Positions 34,850-43,944 of a stretch of DNA of 64,000 nucleotides are shown one piece after another; the first letter of the stretch is position 1, and every line of letters starts with the position of its first letter. Made by a program: the position numbers and the translations under genes. Origin of the DNA: UBA2210 sp036825195 (GTDB lineage Bacteria; Desulfobacterota; Syntrophia; Syntrophales; UBA2210); NCBI GenBank assembly GCA_036825195.1, contig DAISYQ010000015.1:1-64000 (forward strand), read 5' to 3'. The notes beneath the pieces were generated by a model. It had not been told where the DNA came from. It was given only the letters and a program-made list of their open reading frames with translations, and did no database searches.

Positions 34850-35971
34850 TTACACACTGTATTGATTAAGGGTTTCACGGTTTATCCTGAGATATGACAG
34901 ACGGTCTTCCTGTGTCGTGTTGACGATATTCTCTTGCGTCGACTTGAGGAGGGCACGCTCCTTTTTGTTACCGGCCGCCCATATCAGATGCTCCAGATTT
35001 TCCTGAGGCATATCGGATATGATCAGGTATCCATCCCGCTGCGCTTCTTCGATAATTCGGCGGCCCCGTTCAGTACGCACGATCAGTGAGTTCATTTCCG
35101 GGCGTCCTTCCATGACGCCTACCGATATGTCTGAAAATTCCGAGGTCATGTCGATGCAGTAGGAGCAGCTTTCGGGAACCAGTTTCCGTATTTCATTGAG
35201 GGGTATGGATACCTTGTCCCCACCGGTCATATAGATTTCCATTATTTCCGACGGGGGCGGTGGAATGTCGATTTTCTCGATGCCGTCCTTGTCGATCCGG
35301 GTCGAAATATATGATTCGAAGGCCCTGTAGTCCAGCGCCCAGGTACAGAAAAGACCGACGACGAGTCCCGTAGGATCGTGGAAGTCCTTTTCATCCATAG
35401 GATTGGAACGAATCTGAGCGGTGGCCAGTACCTGGCAGGGTGTTCCCACAATTCCGATTTGTTTAAACCCCTCTTTCATGGCGCCGTGGAACGCCGAGAG
35501 TGTGGGAGCCGCCGTGTATTTGGAGGAAGAACAGGTTCGAATCTCTTCCGGTTGCGTAACGAAACGCGGTATCGGCAGTAGTTTCTCTCGGTCGGTGACC
35601 ACCACGGCGTCACAGTACCCACGGGAAAGGACGTATTCCATAATGGCCGAAACCGTTCCGCCCGCCTGGAACTGTCCGCTGCCGACGGATTCACCCGCAC
35701 GCGACATGCTCACCGAGATATAATGTCCCAAAGGATTCCCGTCGTAGAGGTGACCGAACAGGCGCTGTGATAGCTTGTCAAGATCCACCTCTATCTTCGG
35801 ACAATAGGAGAAACACCGTCCCTCCTGCAGAGTACAGGGGAAGAGCATGGAAGTCTTTCCCTTATAGGAACGGAAGTAGGGACAGAGGTCGATACAAGCC
35901 CCACATCCAATACAAAGTTGCTTTCCGATAACGTTGGTGCATAGTTCTTGTGAACCATAGACAGTATTCAT
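34850..35971 (-). CDS. FrhB/FdhB-family Fe-S flavoprotein (coenzyme F420 hydrogenase beta-like)
   Basis: The 373-residue protein belongs to the FrhB/FdhB family. A [4Fe-4S] motif C20-C23-C26-C30 (CIGCGACIDLCP) opens it, CFSYCPKIEVD near residue 53 follows, and the family core reads SVGSGQFQAGGTVSAIMEYV near 95, KYTAAPTLSA and GTPCQVLATAQI near 177, then SCSYCIDMTSEFSDISVG near 268. Members bind FAD and pass electrons between ferredoxin-type clusters and F420, NAD(P) or other partners. Being the first gene of a set with iorA and iorB suggests that it handles electrons released by that enzyme (inference). It does not prove that the organism makes F420, as the family also serves F420-free bacteria. 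Confidence 0.85.
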   Translation of the reverse strand: MNTVYGSQELCTNVIGKQLCIGCGACIDLCPYFRSYKGKTSMLFPCTLQEGRCFSYCPKIEVDLDKLSQRLFGHLYDGNPLGHYISVSMSRAGESVGSGQFQAGGTVSAIMEYVLSRGYCDAVVVTDREKLLPIPRFVTQPEEIRTCSSSKYTAAPTLSAFHGAMKEGFKQIGIVGTPCQVLATAQIRSNPMDEKDFHDPTGLVVGLFCTWALDYRAFESYISTRIDKDGIEKIDIPPPPSEIMEIYMTGGDKVSIPLNEIRKLVPESCSYCIDMTSEFSDISVGVMEGRPEMNSLIVRTERGRRIIEEAQRDGYLIISDMPQENLEHLIWAAGNKKERALLKSTQENIVNTTQEDRLSYLRINRETLNQYSV

Positions 35972-36227
35972 ATGTTAACCTCACATTCTCCAAACGCTTC
36001 CTTTTCAAAGGGCGTGTACCATATCAGAAAATGGATTGCATCGCCACTAGTATTGACACTGTGATTTGATATCCCCGTGCAATTAGCCCTTTATTTCATT
36101 ATGCTGTACAATGGATTGAGTTTTTACTTGACCGCCGCAAAGGGATTGCTTACAGATGGACAATCTGTTGATTGTGATGAAAAATTTCAATCAGGTAGGT
36201 CGATCGAGTTGAAATGGCTCCGATTGC

Positions 36228-36413
36228 ATGGAACAAAAATCGGTCGAAATTATCCGGGAAAAAGATAAAGACGCAAAAGAAATCCTTGATATCATTTCTG
36301 TCAGGTTTGAGTTGGATCGACGCCCAGTATCCGGCAAGGGGCAAGAAAGAGGACAGTGTCATATTCATCATTATGGTTGTAGCACTTTCATTATGCTGAG
36401 GATTTTCCATTGA
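36228..36413 (+). CDS. Possible small coupled protein before the histidine phosphatase
   Basis: A 61-codon frame starting at ATG 36228 encodes a charged N-terminal half (EKDKDAKEILDII) and a histidine/cysteine-rich end (GQCHIHHYGCS). Its stop TGA overlaps the TTG start of the next gene (bases 36410-36413 read TTGA), an arrangement that argues for real, coupled translation. There is no good ribosome site and no recognisable family, so it could be chance. The 256 bases between here and the FrhB start at 35971 hold nothing else obvious. Confidence 0.35.
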   Translation: MEQKSVEIIREKDKDAKEILDIISVRFELDRRPVSGKGQERGQCHIHHYGCSTFIMLRIFH

Positions 36414-37033
36414 AACTTATACTCGTACGGCATGGACAGACAGTGTGGAACCGCGAGAAACGGATACAGGGCGTAACGGACATCGAACTCAGCAAGCGGG
36501 GGAGGGCCCAGGTGGTAAGTCTCGCGCGATCATTACAGAACGAGAAGATCGATTCGATCATATCGAGTCCACTGAAGCGGGCTATTCAGACGGCAGAGGC
36601 CATCAATCATTTTCACCGCCTTCCGATCGAACTTGAGGAAGGCCTGATGGAACTTAACATGGGTGATTTCGAAGGGGTAACCTTTCGAGAGTTACTACAG
36701 GATCATGGTGATTTCCTGCAACGATGGATCAATGATCCCGGTTCCGTGGTGATGCCGGGGGTTGGAGGTGAATCACTGGCCGAGCTTCAGAAGCGGGCCT
36801 GGGGTGTTGTTGAACGCATTCTCGAAATCCCGGGCACGATTCTCTTTACAGCGCACAATTTCACCATAATGACAATCCTCTGCAAGGTTAAAGAACTCAA
36901 TCTATCACAAATCAATCAGGTCCATGTGGACGTGGCATCTAGGACGCTTGTGGAATTCCTTCATGGCAGAGGGAATATCATTTCTTTCAATGATATTGAG
37001 CATCTTGCTGATTGTAAGAAAATCATCGGTTAA
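36410..37033 (+). CDS. Histidine phosphatase (phosphoglycerate-mutase-like)
   Basis: The 207-residue protein is a branch-1 histidine phosphatase. The catalytic RHGQTVWN is at residues 7-14, the second arginine is in SSPLKRAIQTAEA near 54, the acidic residue lies in LMELNMGDFEG near 82, and the second histidine in LFTAHNFTIM near 150. It removes phosphate from a small substrate or cofactor precursor in the cytoplasm. The start is TTG (36410), seven bases after GAGGA (36398-36402), confirmed by MKLILVRHGQT being the standard beginning of the family. It is one of two such genes here; the other (49369) ends the molybdenum hydroxylase operon. Members such as CobC act in cobalamin synthesis, but nothing nearby shows that. 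Confidence 0.85.
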   Translation: MKLILVRHGQTVWNREKRIQGVTDIELSKRGRAQVVSLARSLQNEKIDSIISSPLKRAIQTAEAINHFHRLPIELEEGLMELNMGDFEGVTFRELLQDHGDFLQRWINDPGSVVMPGVGGESLAELQKRAWGVVERILEIPGTILFTAHNFTIMTILCKVKELNLSQINQVHVDVASRTLVEFLHGRGNIISFNDIEHLADCKKIIG

Positions 37034-37821
37034 TCCCCGGTTCACATTTTTGCTACGGCGATAAGAGCCACTTTACAGGGAGGTCAAATTTGTATATATC
37101 TATGCCATAAATGGCATAGATAGGGCACTGTATATCAAATCATATGAGTAGTGACAGTGTGTTGTCTGTTACAGATTCCATTGAGTTAATTGGTGCAACG
37201 TCATCCTCCGAAGAAAAGGGAATAATAGTACGCTTCGAGGTAACGTAATGCTTCGCGGGTGAAAAAGTTCGGATTAATAACTGTATTTTTTGGTTTTAAT
37301 TACACGTTGCTTTCTTTATTGATGCGATAACGGTTCGCGGATGATTATAACTTATTAATATAAAATAGGATTAATTGAATGCACGCCGAACCTCGATATG
37401 CTGATTGTAACTATCTGTTTATACAAATATTGTGTATCGTGATGAGTTGAATGCGACTCGGATGGTTTTCGAGGAATTCCTTCGTTATATAATTTACTGA
37501 TATCACGGTTGCTTTATGAAAGCCTTATCGAGGCATGTTTATTGCTATTGGAATTAATTATGTCAGGTATGACATAGTCAGATTGCTCTTTGTTGTGCCG
37601 GAGTTATCTTTTATAACTTACTGTAACTGTTTAATTAATCTCTAGAATGCACAGTGTGCTGAACTGAGTGTTTTGTTCTCGATATCGTAAAGGACTAACG
37701 GGAGTTGAAATCTTGCTTCAGAGGCTGAGTTAAGAATATTTCAAAGATAACATTCAAAAGGTCTGGATCATTCCAGGATAATTTATAAAACATTTTACGC
37801 AGAGAGCAGGAGGAAAGAAGC
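37034..37821. other. Long AT-rich non-coding region upstream of the aldehyde oxidoreductase operon
   Basis: About 790 bases with frequent stops in all frames and no gene-like frame. It contains the 26-bp palindrome at 37097-37122. A ribosome site (AGGAGG) lies before the operon start at 37822. The size fits a regulated promoter/leader region of the molybdenum hydroxylase operon or decayed sequence. No molybdenum-cofactor riboswitch, sigma-54 site or tRNA was recognised. Confidence 0.4.
37097..37122. repeat. 26-bp palindrome, 12-bp perfect arms
   Basis: TATCTATGCCAT (37097-37108), AA, then its exact complement 37111-37122. No T-run follows. It is 64 bases beyond the phosphatase stop, so it could be a terminator-like hairpin or, more interestingly, an operator for a dimeric regulator. 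Confidence 0.65.
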
Positions 37822-40557
37822 ATGTTGAAGAGGATGTTGAATGTAAATGGCCTCATTAAAGACGTCATTTGCGAACCGGAAGAAACACTTGCAAACGTTC
37901 TGAGAAAACAGCTGGGACTGACCGGAACAAAACTTGCGTGTGGCGAGGGTCACTGTGGGGCCTGTTCAGTTATACTCAACGGAAAAGTTATCAGATCATG
38001 CGTCAGAAAAATGAAATCCGTTCCCGACGGAGCCTTCATAACAACAATCGAAGGGGTCGGAACGCCTGACCATCTTGACCCTCTTCAAGTTGCATGGTTG
38101 AAACACGGCGGTGCTCAATGCGGTTTCTGCTCCCCTGGCTTCATCGTTTCTGCAAAACAATTACTGAAAGAAAACAACAACCCTAGCAGGCAAGAAGTTC
38201 GAGACTGGTTTCAGAAACATCGTAATATGTGTCGCTGTACGGGGTACAGGCCACTGGTAGACGCGGTCATGGAAGCGGCGAAAGTCGTAAGGGGTGAGAT
38301 AAAGAAAGAGGATCTCGAATTCAAAATGTCTGATCGCGACAGTATCTGGAATACCGACTACCCAAGACCTACCGGGATTTCGAAGGTTACCGGAACCTGT
38401 GAATACGGTGCGGATCTCGGTCTGAAGCTTCCGGAAAGCACTCTGAGACTTGCCCTTGTGCAGGCGAAGGTTTCTCACGCAAATATTATATCCATTGATA
38501 CATCAGAAGCTGAAAAGATGCCCGGTGTCGAGTGTGTTCTTACCCATAAGGATGTCAAAGGAGGTAACCGGATTTTCGGTTTTGTTCTGTATCCCTGGAG
38601 CAAAACGGATGGATATGAGCGCCCGATCCTCTGTGATGAAAAGGTGTTTCAATTCGGAGATGCCATAGCGATAGTATGTGCGGATACGGATGCCCATGCC
38701 AGAGCCGCCGCGGATAAAGTAAAAGTCGAACTGGAAGAACTGCCGGCATACATGAATGCACTGGATGCGGCGGCGGAAGACGCCATTGAAATTCATCCGG
38801 GAACGCCGAATGTCTATTTCGAACAGGCACTTGTGAAGGGCGAAGATACAAAACCGATCATAGCGGGTGCTCCCCATGTAGTGGAAGACAGCTTTTATGT
38901 CCAGCGCCAACCCCATCTGGCGATCGAGCCTGATGTCGGTTTTTCGTACCTCGACGAAGACGGAACGCTTGTTATCCAGTCAAAAAGCATCTCTATCTAT
39001 ACCTACAAGATGATGATCGCCGAGGGACTGGGTGTTCCGAACGATAAGATCCGTATTATACAGAATCCGCAGGGAGGTAACTTCGGATATAAACTGAGCC
39101 CGACGCTCGAGGCACTGTGCGCTGTTGCCACTCTGGCGACCGGTCGACCCGCCTACCTCGAATATAACTACTACCAGTTTATCACGTATACGGGTAAACG
39201 ATCACCGGTGTATTCCAATCTGAAACTGGCCTGTGACAACGACGGTAAGATGCTGGCACTGGAATCGGATTTTCATATGGATCACGGTCCCTATTCAGAA
39301 TTTGGTGATCTTCTCACCATTAAAATCCTGCGTAATATAGCGGCCGGATACCATATCCCCAATATGAATGAATATGGTAGGGCCGTCTTCACGAACCATG
39401 CCTTCGGCTCCGCTTTCCGTGCTTACGGTTCGCCTCAGGCGGAATTTGCATCAGAAGTACTGGTCGATGAAATGGCGGAAAAAATCGGTATGGACCGGTG
39501 GGAAATCCGCTACAGGAATGTTTACCGTCCCGGATCGACCGCTCCTACCGGTGACGAACTCGACGTTCACCCTCTGCCGACACTGATGGAGATGATGAAA
39601 CCGAGATACGAAGCCGCTCTTGAGCGAGCCAAAAAGGAAACGACTGCCGATAAAAAACGCGGTGTTGGCCTCTCAGTCGGCGTGTACAATACTGGCCGTG
39701 ATACGGCGGATGTTGCCAATTCCGATATAGAGCTGAATCCTGACGGGACCGTTACCATTTACAACACGTGGGAAGATGGCGGGCAGGGAGCTGATATCGG
39801 ATCGATGGCAACGGCTCACGAGGCATTAAAACCGCTGGGACTGAAGCCCGAACAAATCCGTCTGTATCTGAATGACACGGCAAAGTGTCCTAATAGCGGG
39901 CCGGCTGCAGCGAGCCGTTGCCAGTATATGGTGGGAAACGCCATCATTGACTCGTGCAACAAACTCATAAAGGCCATGAGCAAACCTGATGGTACATACC
40001 GTACCTATGATGAAATGGTGGCCGAGAATATTCTTCTTCGACACAACGGAAGTTTCTCCACCGCCCCCTATTGCGGCAAGATCGAGGAAAAGACGATGCA
40101 GTATAAACCCGTCCCGACCTATATGTACGGTGTTTTCCTCTCAGAGGTTGAGGTCGATGTAAAGACTGGAGCTGTTCAGGTTGTCGGGATGACCATGAAT
40201 GCCGACGTCGGTGTTATTGCAAACAAGCTGGCCGTCGACGGACAGTTGCTCGGCGGACTGGCGCAGGGAATAGGATTGGCCCTGTCAGAGGATTTCGATG
40301 ATCTGAAGAAACACACAAACATGGTTCGTTGCGGAATCCCCTTTATAAAAGACGTTCCGGATGCGCTGGAAGTAAACTATCTTGAGACTCCTCGTCCGAC
40401 CGGTCCTTTCGGTGCAGCGGGATGCGGTGAGCTGCCGTTGACAGCGCCCCATCCTTCAATAATCAATGCCATCTACCACGCGTGCGGTGTGCGAATTACC
40501 AACCTTCCGGCGCTTCCGGAAAAAGTACTGGCAGGGTTAAAGGTTCAATCAAAGTAA
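37822..40557 (+). CDS. mop: Molybdenum aldehyde oxidoreductase (Mop type, xanthine oxidase family)
   Basis: The 911-residue protein matches the single-chain aldehyde oxidoreductase Mop of Desulfovibrio (907 residues), which oxidises aldehydes to acids on a molybdopterin cytosine dinucleotide. The cysteines lie at the same numbers as in D. gigas Mop: C40, C45, C48, C60 for the plant-type [2Fe-2S] cluster (LACGEGHCGACS) and C100, C103, C137, C139 for the second cluster (QCGFCSPG, MCRCTGYRP). The catalytic glutamate is E870 in GAAGCGELPLTAPHP. Unlike xanthine dehydrogenases there is no FAD domain. Start ATG 37822 follows GGAGG. A hairpin at 40582-40611 lies between this gene and the next, perhaps lowering expression of the downstream genes. 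Confidence 0.93.
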   Translation: MLKRMLNVNGLIKDVICEPEETLANVLRKQLGLTGTKLACGEGHCGACSVILNGKVIRSCVRKMKSVPDGAFITTIEGVGTPDHLDPLQVAWLKHGGAQCGFCSPGFIVSAKQLLKENNNPSRQEVRDWFQKHRNMCRCTGYRPLVDAVMEAAKVVRGEIKKEDLEFKMSDRDSIWNTDYPRPTGISKVTGTCEYGADLGLKLPESTLRLALVQAKVSHANIISIDTSEAEKMPGVECVLTHKDVKGGNRIFGFVLYPWSKTDGYERPILCDEKVFQFGDAIAIVCADTDAHARAAADKVKVELEELPAYMNALDAAAEDAIEIHPGTPNVYFEQALVKGEDTKPIIAGAPHVVEDSFYVQRQPHLAIEPDVGFSYLDEDGTLVIQSKSISIYTYKMMIAEGLGVPNDKIRIIQNPQGGNFGYKLSPTLEALCAVATLATGRPAYLEYNYYQFITYTGKRSPVYSNLKLACDNDGKMLALESDFHMDHGPYSEFGDLLTIKILRNIAAGYHIPNMNEYGRAVFTNHAFGSAFRAYGSPQAEFASEVLVDEMAEKIGMDRWEIRYRNVYRPGSTAPTGDELDVHPLPTLMEMMKPRYEAALERAKKETTADKKRGVGLSVGVYNTGRDTADVANSDIELNPDGTVTIYNTWEDGGQGADIGSMATAHEALKPLGLKPEQIRLYLNDTAKCPNSGPAAASRCQYMVGNAIIDSCNKLIKAMSKPDGTYRTYDEMVAENILLRHNGSFSTAPYCGKIEEKTMQYKPVPTYMYGVFLSEVEVDVKTGAVQVVGMTMNADVGVIANKLAVDGQLLGGLAQGIGLALSEDFDDLKKHTNMVRCGIPFIKDVPDALEVNYLETPRPTGPFGAAGCGELPLTAPHPSIINAIYHACGVRITNLPALPEKVLAGLKVQSK

Positions 40558-40581
40558 CCACGGCTGGTACCCCCTTATCAT

Positions 40582-40611
40582 AGGCTGTGCACGAGTGATC
40601 GTGCACAGCCT
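40582..40611 (+). terminator. GNRA-capped hairpin after the aldehyde oxidoreductase
   Basis: AGGCTGTGCACGA (40582-40594) pairs with 40599-40611 around the tetraloop GTGA. There is no T-run, so it is likelier a stabilising or partial-termination element inside the operon than a full stop. Confidence 0.6.
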
Positions 40612-40648
40612 TACTACCATATGATACGGCGGTAGAAAAATCGAACTC

Positions 40649-42985
40649 ATGCCAAGAATGGACCCTCGAGAGATTCAACAACTTGAACAACAGTGCATCC
40701 AAGCACATGCACCGGCATGTACCAGTTCCTGCCCGATGCATGTCGATGTACGCGCCCTAATCGGGGCTGTTGCAAAAGGAGATTTTGATAAAGCGCTGAA
40801 AATCTTCTCCCATACAATACCGTTTCCCGGCATTATCGGAAGGATCTGTGATCATCCCTGTCAGAAACAATGTAAAAGAAAGGAAGTTGGAGACGCACTG
40901 TCAATATCAGCCCTTGAGCGAGCCTGTCTTGAATACGGATCCATTTCGGAAGAAAGCGGAAAACCAATTCGTGAAAAGACGCAGCGAATCGCGGTAATTG
41001 GAGGTGGTTTGAGTGGACTGACGGTTGCATTGGAGCTGAGAAAAAAAGGATATCGAATAACCCTCTATGAAGCAGCGGATGCCCTTGGGGGGCAACTCCG
41101 CACCCTTTCGCCAGATATCCTCCCTTCATCAATCCTTCTCAGGGAAACCGACAAGATAGTCAAGGCAGGTATATCCGTTCAACTAAATACCACCGTTACG
41201 GTGCAGGATCTCTATCGTGACTTTGATGCCGTCTACTATGGTCCCGGTCACACGAAAGTGATTGACCCGTTGCTGCGCCGCAACGCAACAGGATCCTTTC
41301 ACATCGACCACGTCTCGTACCATACGGAAATAGAAGGTGTATTTGCCGGAGGAAGCCTTCGATTGTCGCCGGGATGTATTTCACCTATCTCTTCTGTTGC
41401 AGACGGTTATAGGACGGCCACCTCTATCGACCGGTATGTAAAAAAGGTATCACTCACGGCGAGTCGCGATCATGAAGCACCGTATGCAACGGAATTGTAT
41501 ACCAATATTGAAGGGATTGAACCGCTTCCGGCCGTCCCCATGCGGATATTCAAAGACCGGTATTCGCGCGATGAGGCCATAGGGGAAGCCGGTCGATGTC
41601 TCCAGTGTGAGTGCATGGAGTGCGTGAAACATTGCGGATATCTGGCGTACTTCGATCAATACCCCGGCAAATGTCTTAGATCCATATCTAAAAATCTGAT
41701 TCTTCATCGGGGATTCGGCATGCGCTTGGCTACAAAATTTATCAATGCCTGTCGCTTGTGCGGATTATGCAGGGAGGTATGTCCCACGGACCTGGATCTC
41801 GGTTTCGTTAATCGAGAAGCCCGCAGAATTATGGTTGATAGCGGTAATATGCCTGAGGCTTTTCACTATTTTCCCATACGGGATATGCTCTTCAGTAACA
41901 GTGAAAAATGTACCTTAACCCGTCACGCACCCAATATGGAGTCGAGTCGGTTTCTTTTCTTTCCAGGGTGTCAGTTGACAGCATCTAGGCCGGATTACGT
42001 GGAAAAAACGTATGACTATCTTCGCAGTAAACTCCACGAGGAGGTAGGACTCATGCTCCGGTGCTGCGGGGTGCCGGCGGAATGGGCGGGCAGGCAGGAG
42101 TGTTTTCTGGAAGAAATTCATAAGTTCTCGATGCTCTGGAAGAACATGGGCTGCCCAACTGTTGTTACGGCATGCCCAACCTGTCATCACGTACTCAAAG
42201 AGAATCTGTCCGATATTCCGATTGAATCTCTGTGGGAAATATTTGAGCGAACCGGCCTTCCCCCGGATGCCCAAAGGGGGGGAGGGCACGTTCTGGCAAT
42301 CCATGACTCCTGTTCCGCCCGATATGAGACCTCTATCCAGGATAGCGTCAGACGACTGATTACACAACTCGGGTATGTCATCGAAGAGTTGCCGTTGAAT
42401 CGCACCAAAACGGAATGCTGCGGTTATGGTGGCCTTCTATATCACATCAACCGGGAGGTAACGCAGCGTGTCATTACCGACCGTATCAGCCTGAGCAGTG
42501 CCGACTATGTGTCGTATTGTTCCAATTGCCGTGACTTTTTTGCACGATACGGAAAGCCGAGTCTCCATCTTTTCGATCTCATATTTGGTAAGAATATGCG
42601 GGATGAGGCCTTCCATCGGGGACCGGGCTATTCGGTACGCAATGATAACCGTATCCGTTTGAAAGCGTCCTTACTGAAAAGACTGTGGGGAGCCACTGAA
42701 ACCATGAGAGAGGAATTTGAAACAACCGCCGTATTGATTTCTCCACAGATGGAGAAAAAGATGGAGGATCAATGTATCCTCGTAGAGGATGTTCAACGGG
42801 TGATCCATCATGCCGAAAGGACGGGCAATAAGGTCTTTAATCCCGATAACGGGCATTTTATGGCACATCTCAGGCCAGAAATTATCACCTATTGGGTGGA
42901 GTACACCTCCGAACCGGAGGGATATCGCATTCACAATGCCTACAGCCACCGGCTGCAGATTATAGAAGACGAGATACCGTCATGA
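40649..42985 (+). CDS. FAD/Fe-S/CCG-domain oxidoreductase (dicluster-binding, DVU1558-like)
   Basis: The 778-residue protein is a fusion. A GltD-like N-terminal cluster domain (TSSCPMHVDVRALIGAV, ICDHPCQKQCKR) comes first, then an FAD-binding Rossmann domain (RIAVIGGGLSGLTVALELRK near residue 115). Next is a ferredoxin-like segment (CLQCECMECVKHCGY; CRLCGLCREVCP) and two CCG-type domains as in HdrB/GlpC (LFFPGCQLTASRPDYV...RCCGVPAEW; HDSCSARYE...ECCGYGG). The FAD part is short, with little sign of the usual NADPH-binding half. It resembles proteins annotated as pyridine nucleotide-disulfide oxidoreductase/dicluster-binding protein next to Mop in Desulfovibrio. Likely roles are taking the electrons of Mop or helping maturation. 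Its stop overlaps the next start (ATGA). Confidence 0.8.
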   Translation: MPRMDPREIQQLEQQCIQAHAPACTSSCPMHVDVRALIGAVAKGDFDKALKIFSHTIPFPGIIGRICDHPCQKQCKRKEVGDALSISALERACLEYGSISEESGKPIREKTQRIAVIGGGLSGLTVALELRKKGYRITLYEAADALGGQLRTLSPDILPSSILLRETDKIVKAGISVQLNTTVTVQDLYRDFDAVYYGPGHTKVIDPLLRRNATGSFHIDHVSYHTEIEGVFAGGSLRLSPGCISPISSVADGYRTATSIDRYVKKVSLTASRDHEAPYATELYTNIEGIEPLPAVPMRIFKDRYSRDEAIGEAGRCLQCECMECVKHCGYLAYFDQYPGKCLRSISKNLILHRGFGMRLATKFINACRLCGLCREVCPTDLDLGFVNREARRIMVDSGNMPEAFHYFPIRDMLFSNSEKCTLTRHAPNMESSRFLFFPGCQLTASRPDYVEKTYDYLRSKLHEEVGLMLRCCGVPAEWAGRQECFLEEIHKFSMLWKNMGCPTVVTACPTCHHVLKENLSDIPIESLWEIFERTGLPPDAQRGGGHVLAIHDSCSARYETSIQDSVRRLITQLGYVIEELPLNRTKTECCGYGGLLYHINREVTQRVITDRISLSSADYVSYCSNCRDFFARYGKPSLHLFDLIFGKNMRDEAFHRGPGYSVRNDNRIRLKASLLKRLWGATETMREEFETTAVLISPQMEKKMEDQCILVEDVQRVIHHAERTGNKVFNPDNGHFMAHLRPEIITYWVEYTSEPEGYRIHNAYSHRLQIIEDEIPS

Positions 42986-43185
42986 CGATTCAATCTACTG
43001 AACCACACGTCATCTGTGTGAAATGTCAGGAACCGCTCAAACCCGGGAAGGCAACCTTCAACTACCTCGGCAATACCTTCACCGCTGATCTGCTGAAATG
43101 TCCAAAGTGCGGACTCGTGTTTGTTCCGGAAGAACTTGCCAAGGGCAGAATGCTGGAAGTAGAACAAAATCTGGAAGATAAGTAG
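42982..43185 (+). CDS. Small CxxC/CxxC protein (DVU1557-like redox protein)
   Basis: The 67-residue protein carries two CxxC knuckles, ICVKCQEPL near residue 12 and LKCPKCGLVFVPEE near 40, which could hold zinc or a rubredoxin-like iron. It matches the small redox protein found in the Mop gene neighbourhood of Desulfovibrio. Start ATG 42982 shares the ATGA overlap with the previous gene, so translation is coupled. A longer upstream frame (42892) inside the previous gene is not used. Confidence 0.75.
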   Translation: MTIQSTEPHVICVKCQEPLKPGKATFNYLGNTFTADLLKCPKCGLVFVPEELAKGRMLEVEQNLEDK

Positions 43186-43191
43186 CAGTAC

Positions 43192-43944
43192 ATGGAATCA
43201 GTAAATCGATGCCGGCTCTATGAGCAGGAAAAAACCTTTCAGATAACGGGAGAAACAATTCGCCCCGGTGGGTTTGAGCTGACACGAAGGATTGTCGGTT
43301 TGTGCCAGTTCCAACCGCAGATGCTCATCCTTGATGTCGGTTGTGGCATGGGCGCGACCGCCCAATATCTCCATACCCGGCATCAACTGAAATCGGTGGG
43401 AATCGATGCGTCCCACTTCCTTATATCGCGGGGTAGAGAATCCAATCCCTTACCGCCACTCATGGTCGGTTGCGGTGAATCATTACCCTTCAAGGATGCA
43501 ACGGCCGATGGCATCCTCATGGAGTGCAGCCTTTCGGTGATGAACGATGCGGATATGGTGCTGTCTGAATGTCGTCGAGTTCTGAAAACAAACGGCTGGC
43601 TTGCCATCACGGACCTCTATTGTAAAGAACCGGGTCGTACGCAGTCTCACGAGACATCGTTGATACAATCATGCCTTCAGGGCGCACAGTCGCCGGAAAA
43701 TATTCTCGGAACAATTGTCCGTCACGGATTTCATGTCACCCTCTGGGAGGATCAGACGGCCCTTTTGAGACAGTTCATCATCGACATCATATGGAACCAC
43801 GGCTCTCTGAATCATTTCTGGTCGGACAAGATTACGGGAACCTGTAACGGATCCGACCGTAAAGGGATGAAACCGGGATATTTCCTGTGCATAGCTCGGA
43901 AACATCCAGCAGAAGAGAATACTCCCAAGGAGGTTACTTTTTGA
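43192..43944 (+). CDS. SAM-dependent methyltransferase (DVU1556-like)
   Basis: The 250-residue protein has a class I methyltransferase fold: MLILDVGCGMGATAQYLHTR near residue 44 is the SAM-binding motif, KSVGIDASHFLI follows, and LPFKDATADGILMECSLSVM near 97 is motif II region. The C-terminal part is variable. It belongs to the Mop-associated gene set of Desulfovibrio by position and size; the substrate is unknown and might be a cofactor or a maturation protein. It begins six bases after the previous stop, and its own stop TGA overlaps the TTG start of the next gene (43941-43944 read TTGA). Confidence 0.8.
   Translation: MESVNRCRLYEQEKTFQITGETIRPGGFELTRRIVGLCQFQPQMLILDVGCGMGATAQYLHTRHQLKSVGIDASHFLISRGRESNPLPPLMVGCGESLPFKDATADGILMECSLSVMNDADMVLSECRRVLKTNGWLAITDLYCKEPGRTQSHETSLIQSCLQGAQSPENILGTIVRHGFHVTLWEDQTALLRQFIIDIIWNHGSLNHFWSDKITGTCNGSDRKGMKPGYFLCIARKHPAEENTPKEVTF

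Noticed and set aside
34850..35971. Taking the FrhB-like gene as proof of coenzyme F420 metabolism
   Set aside because: The family is broad and common in bacteria without F420; no F420 biosynthesis genes are in the window.
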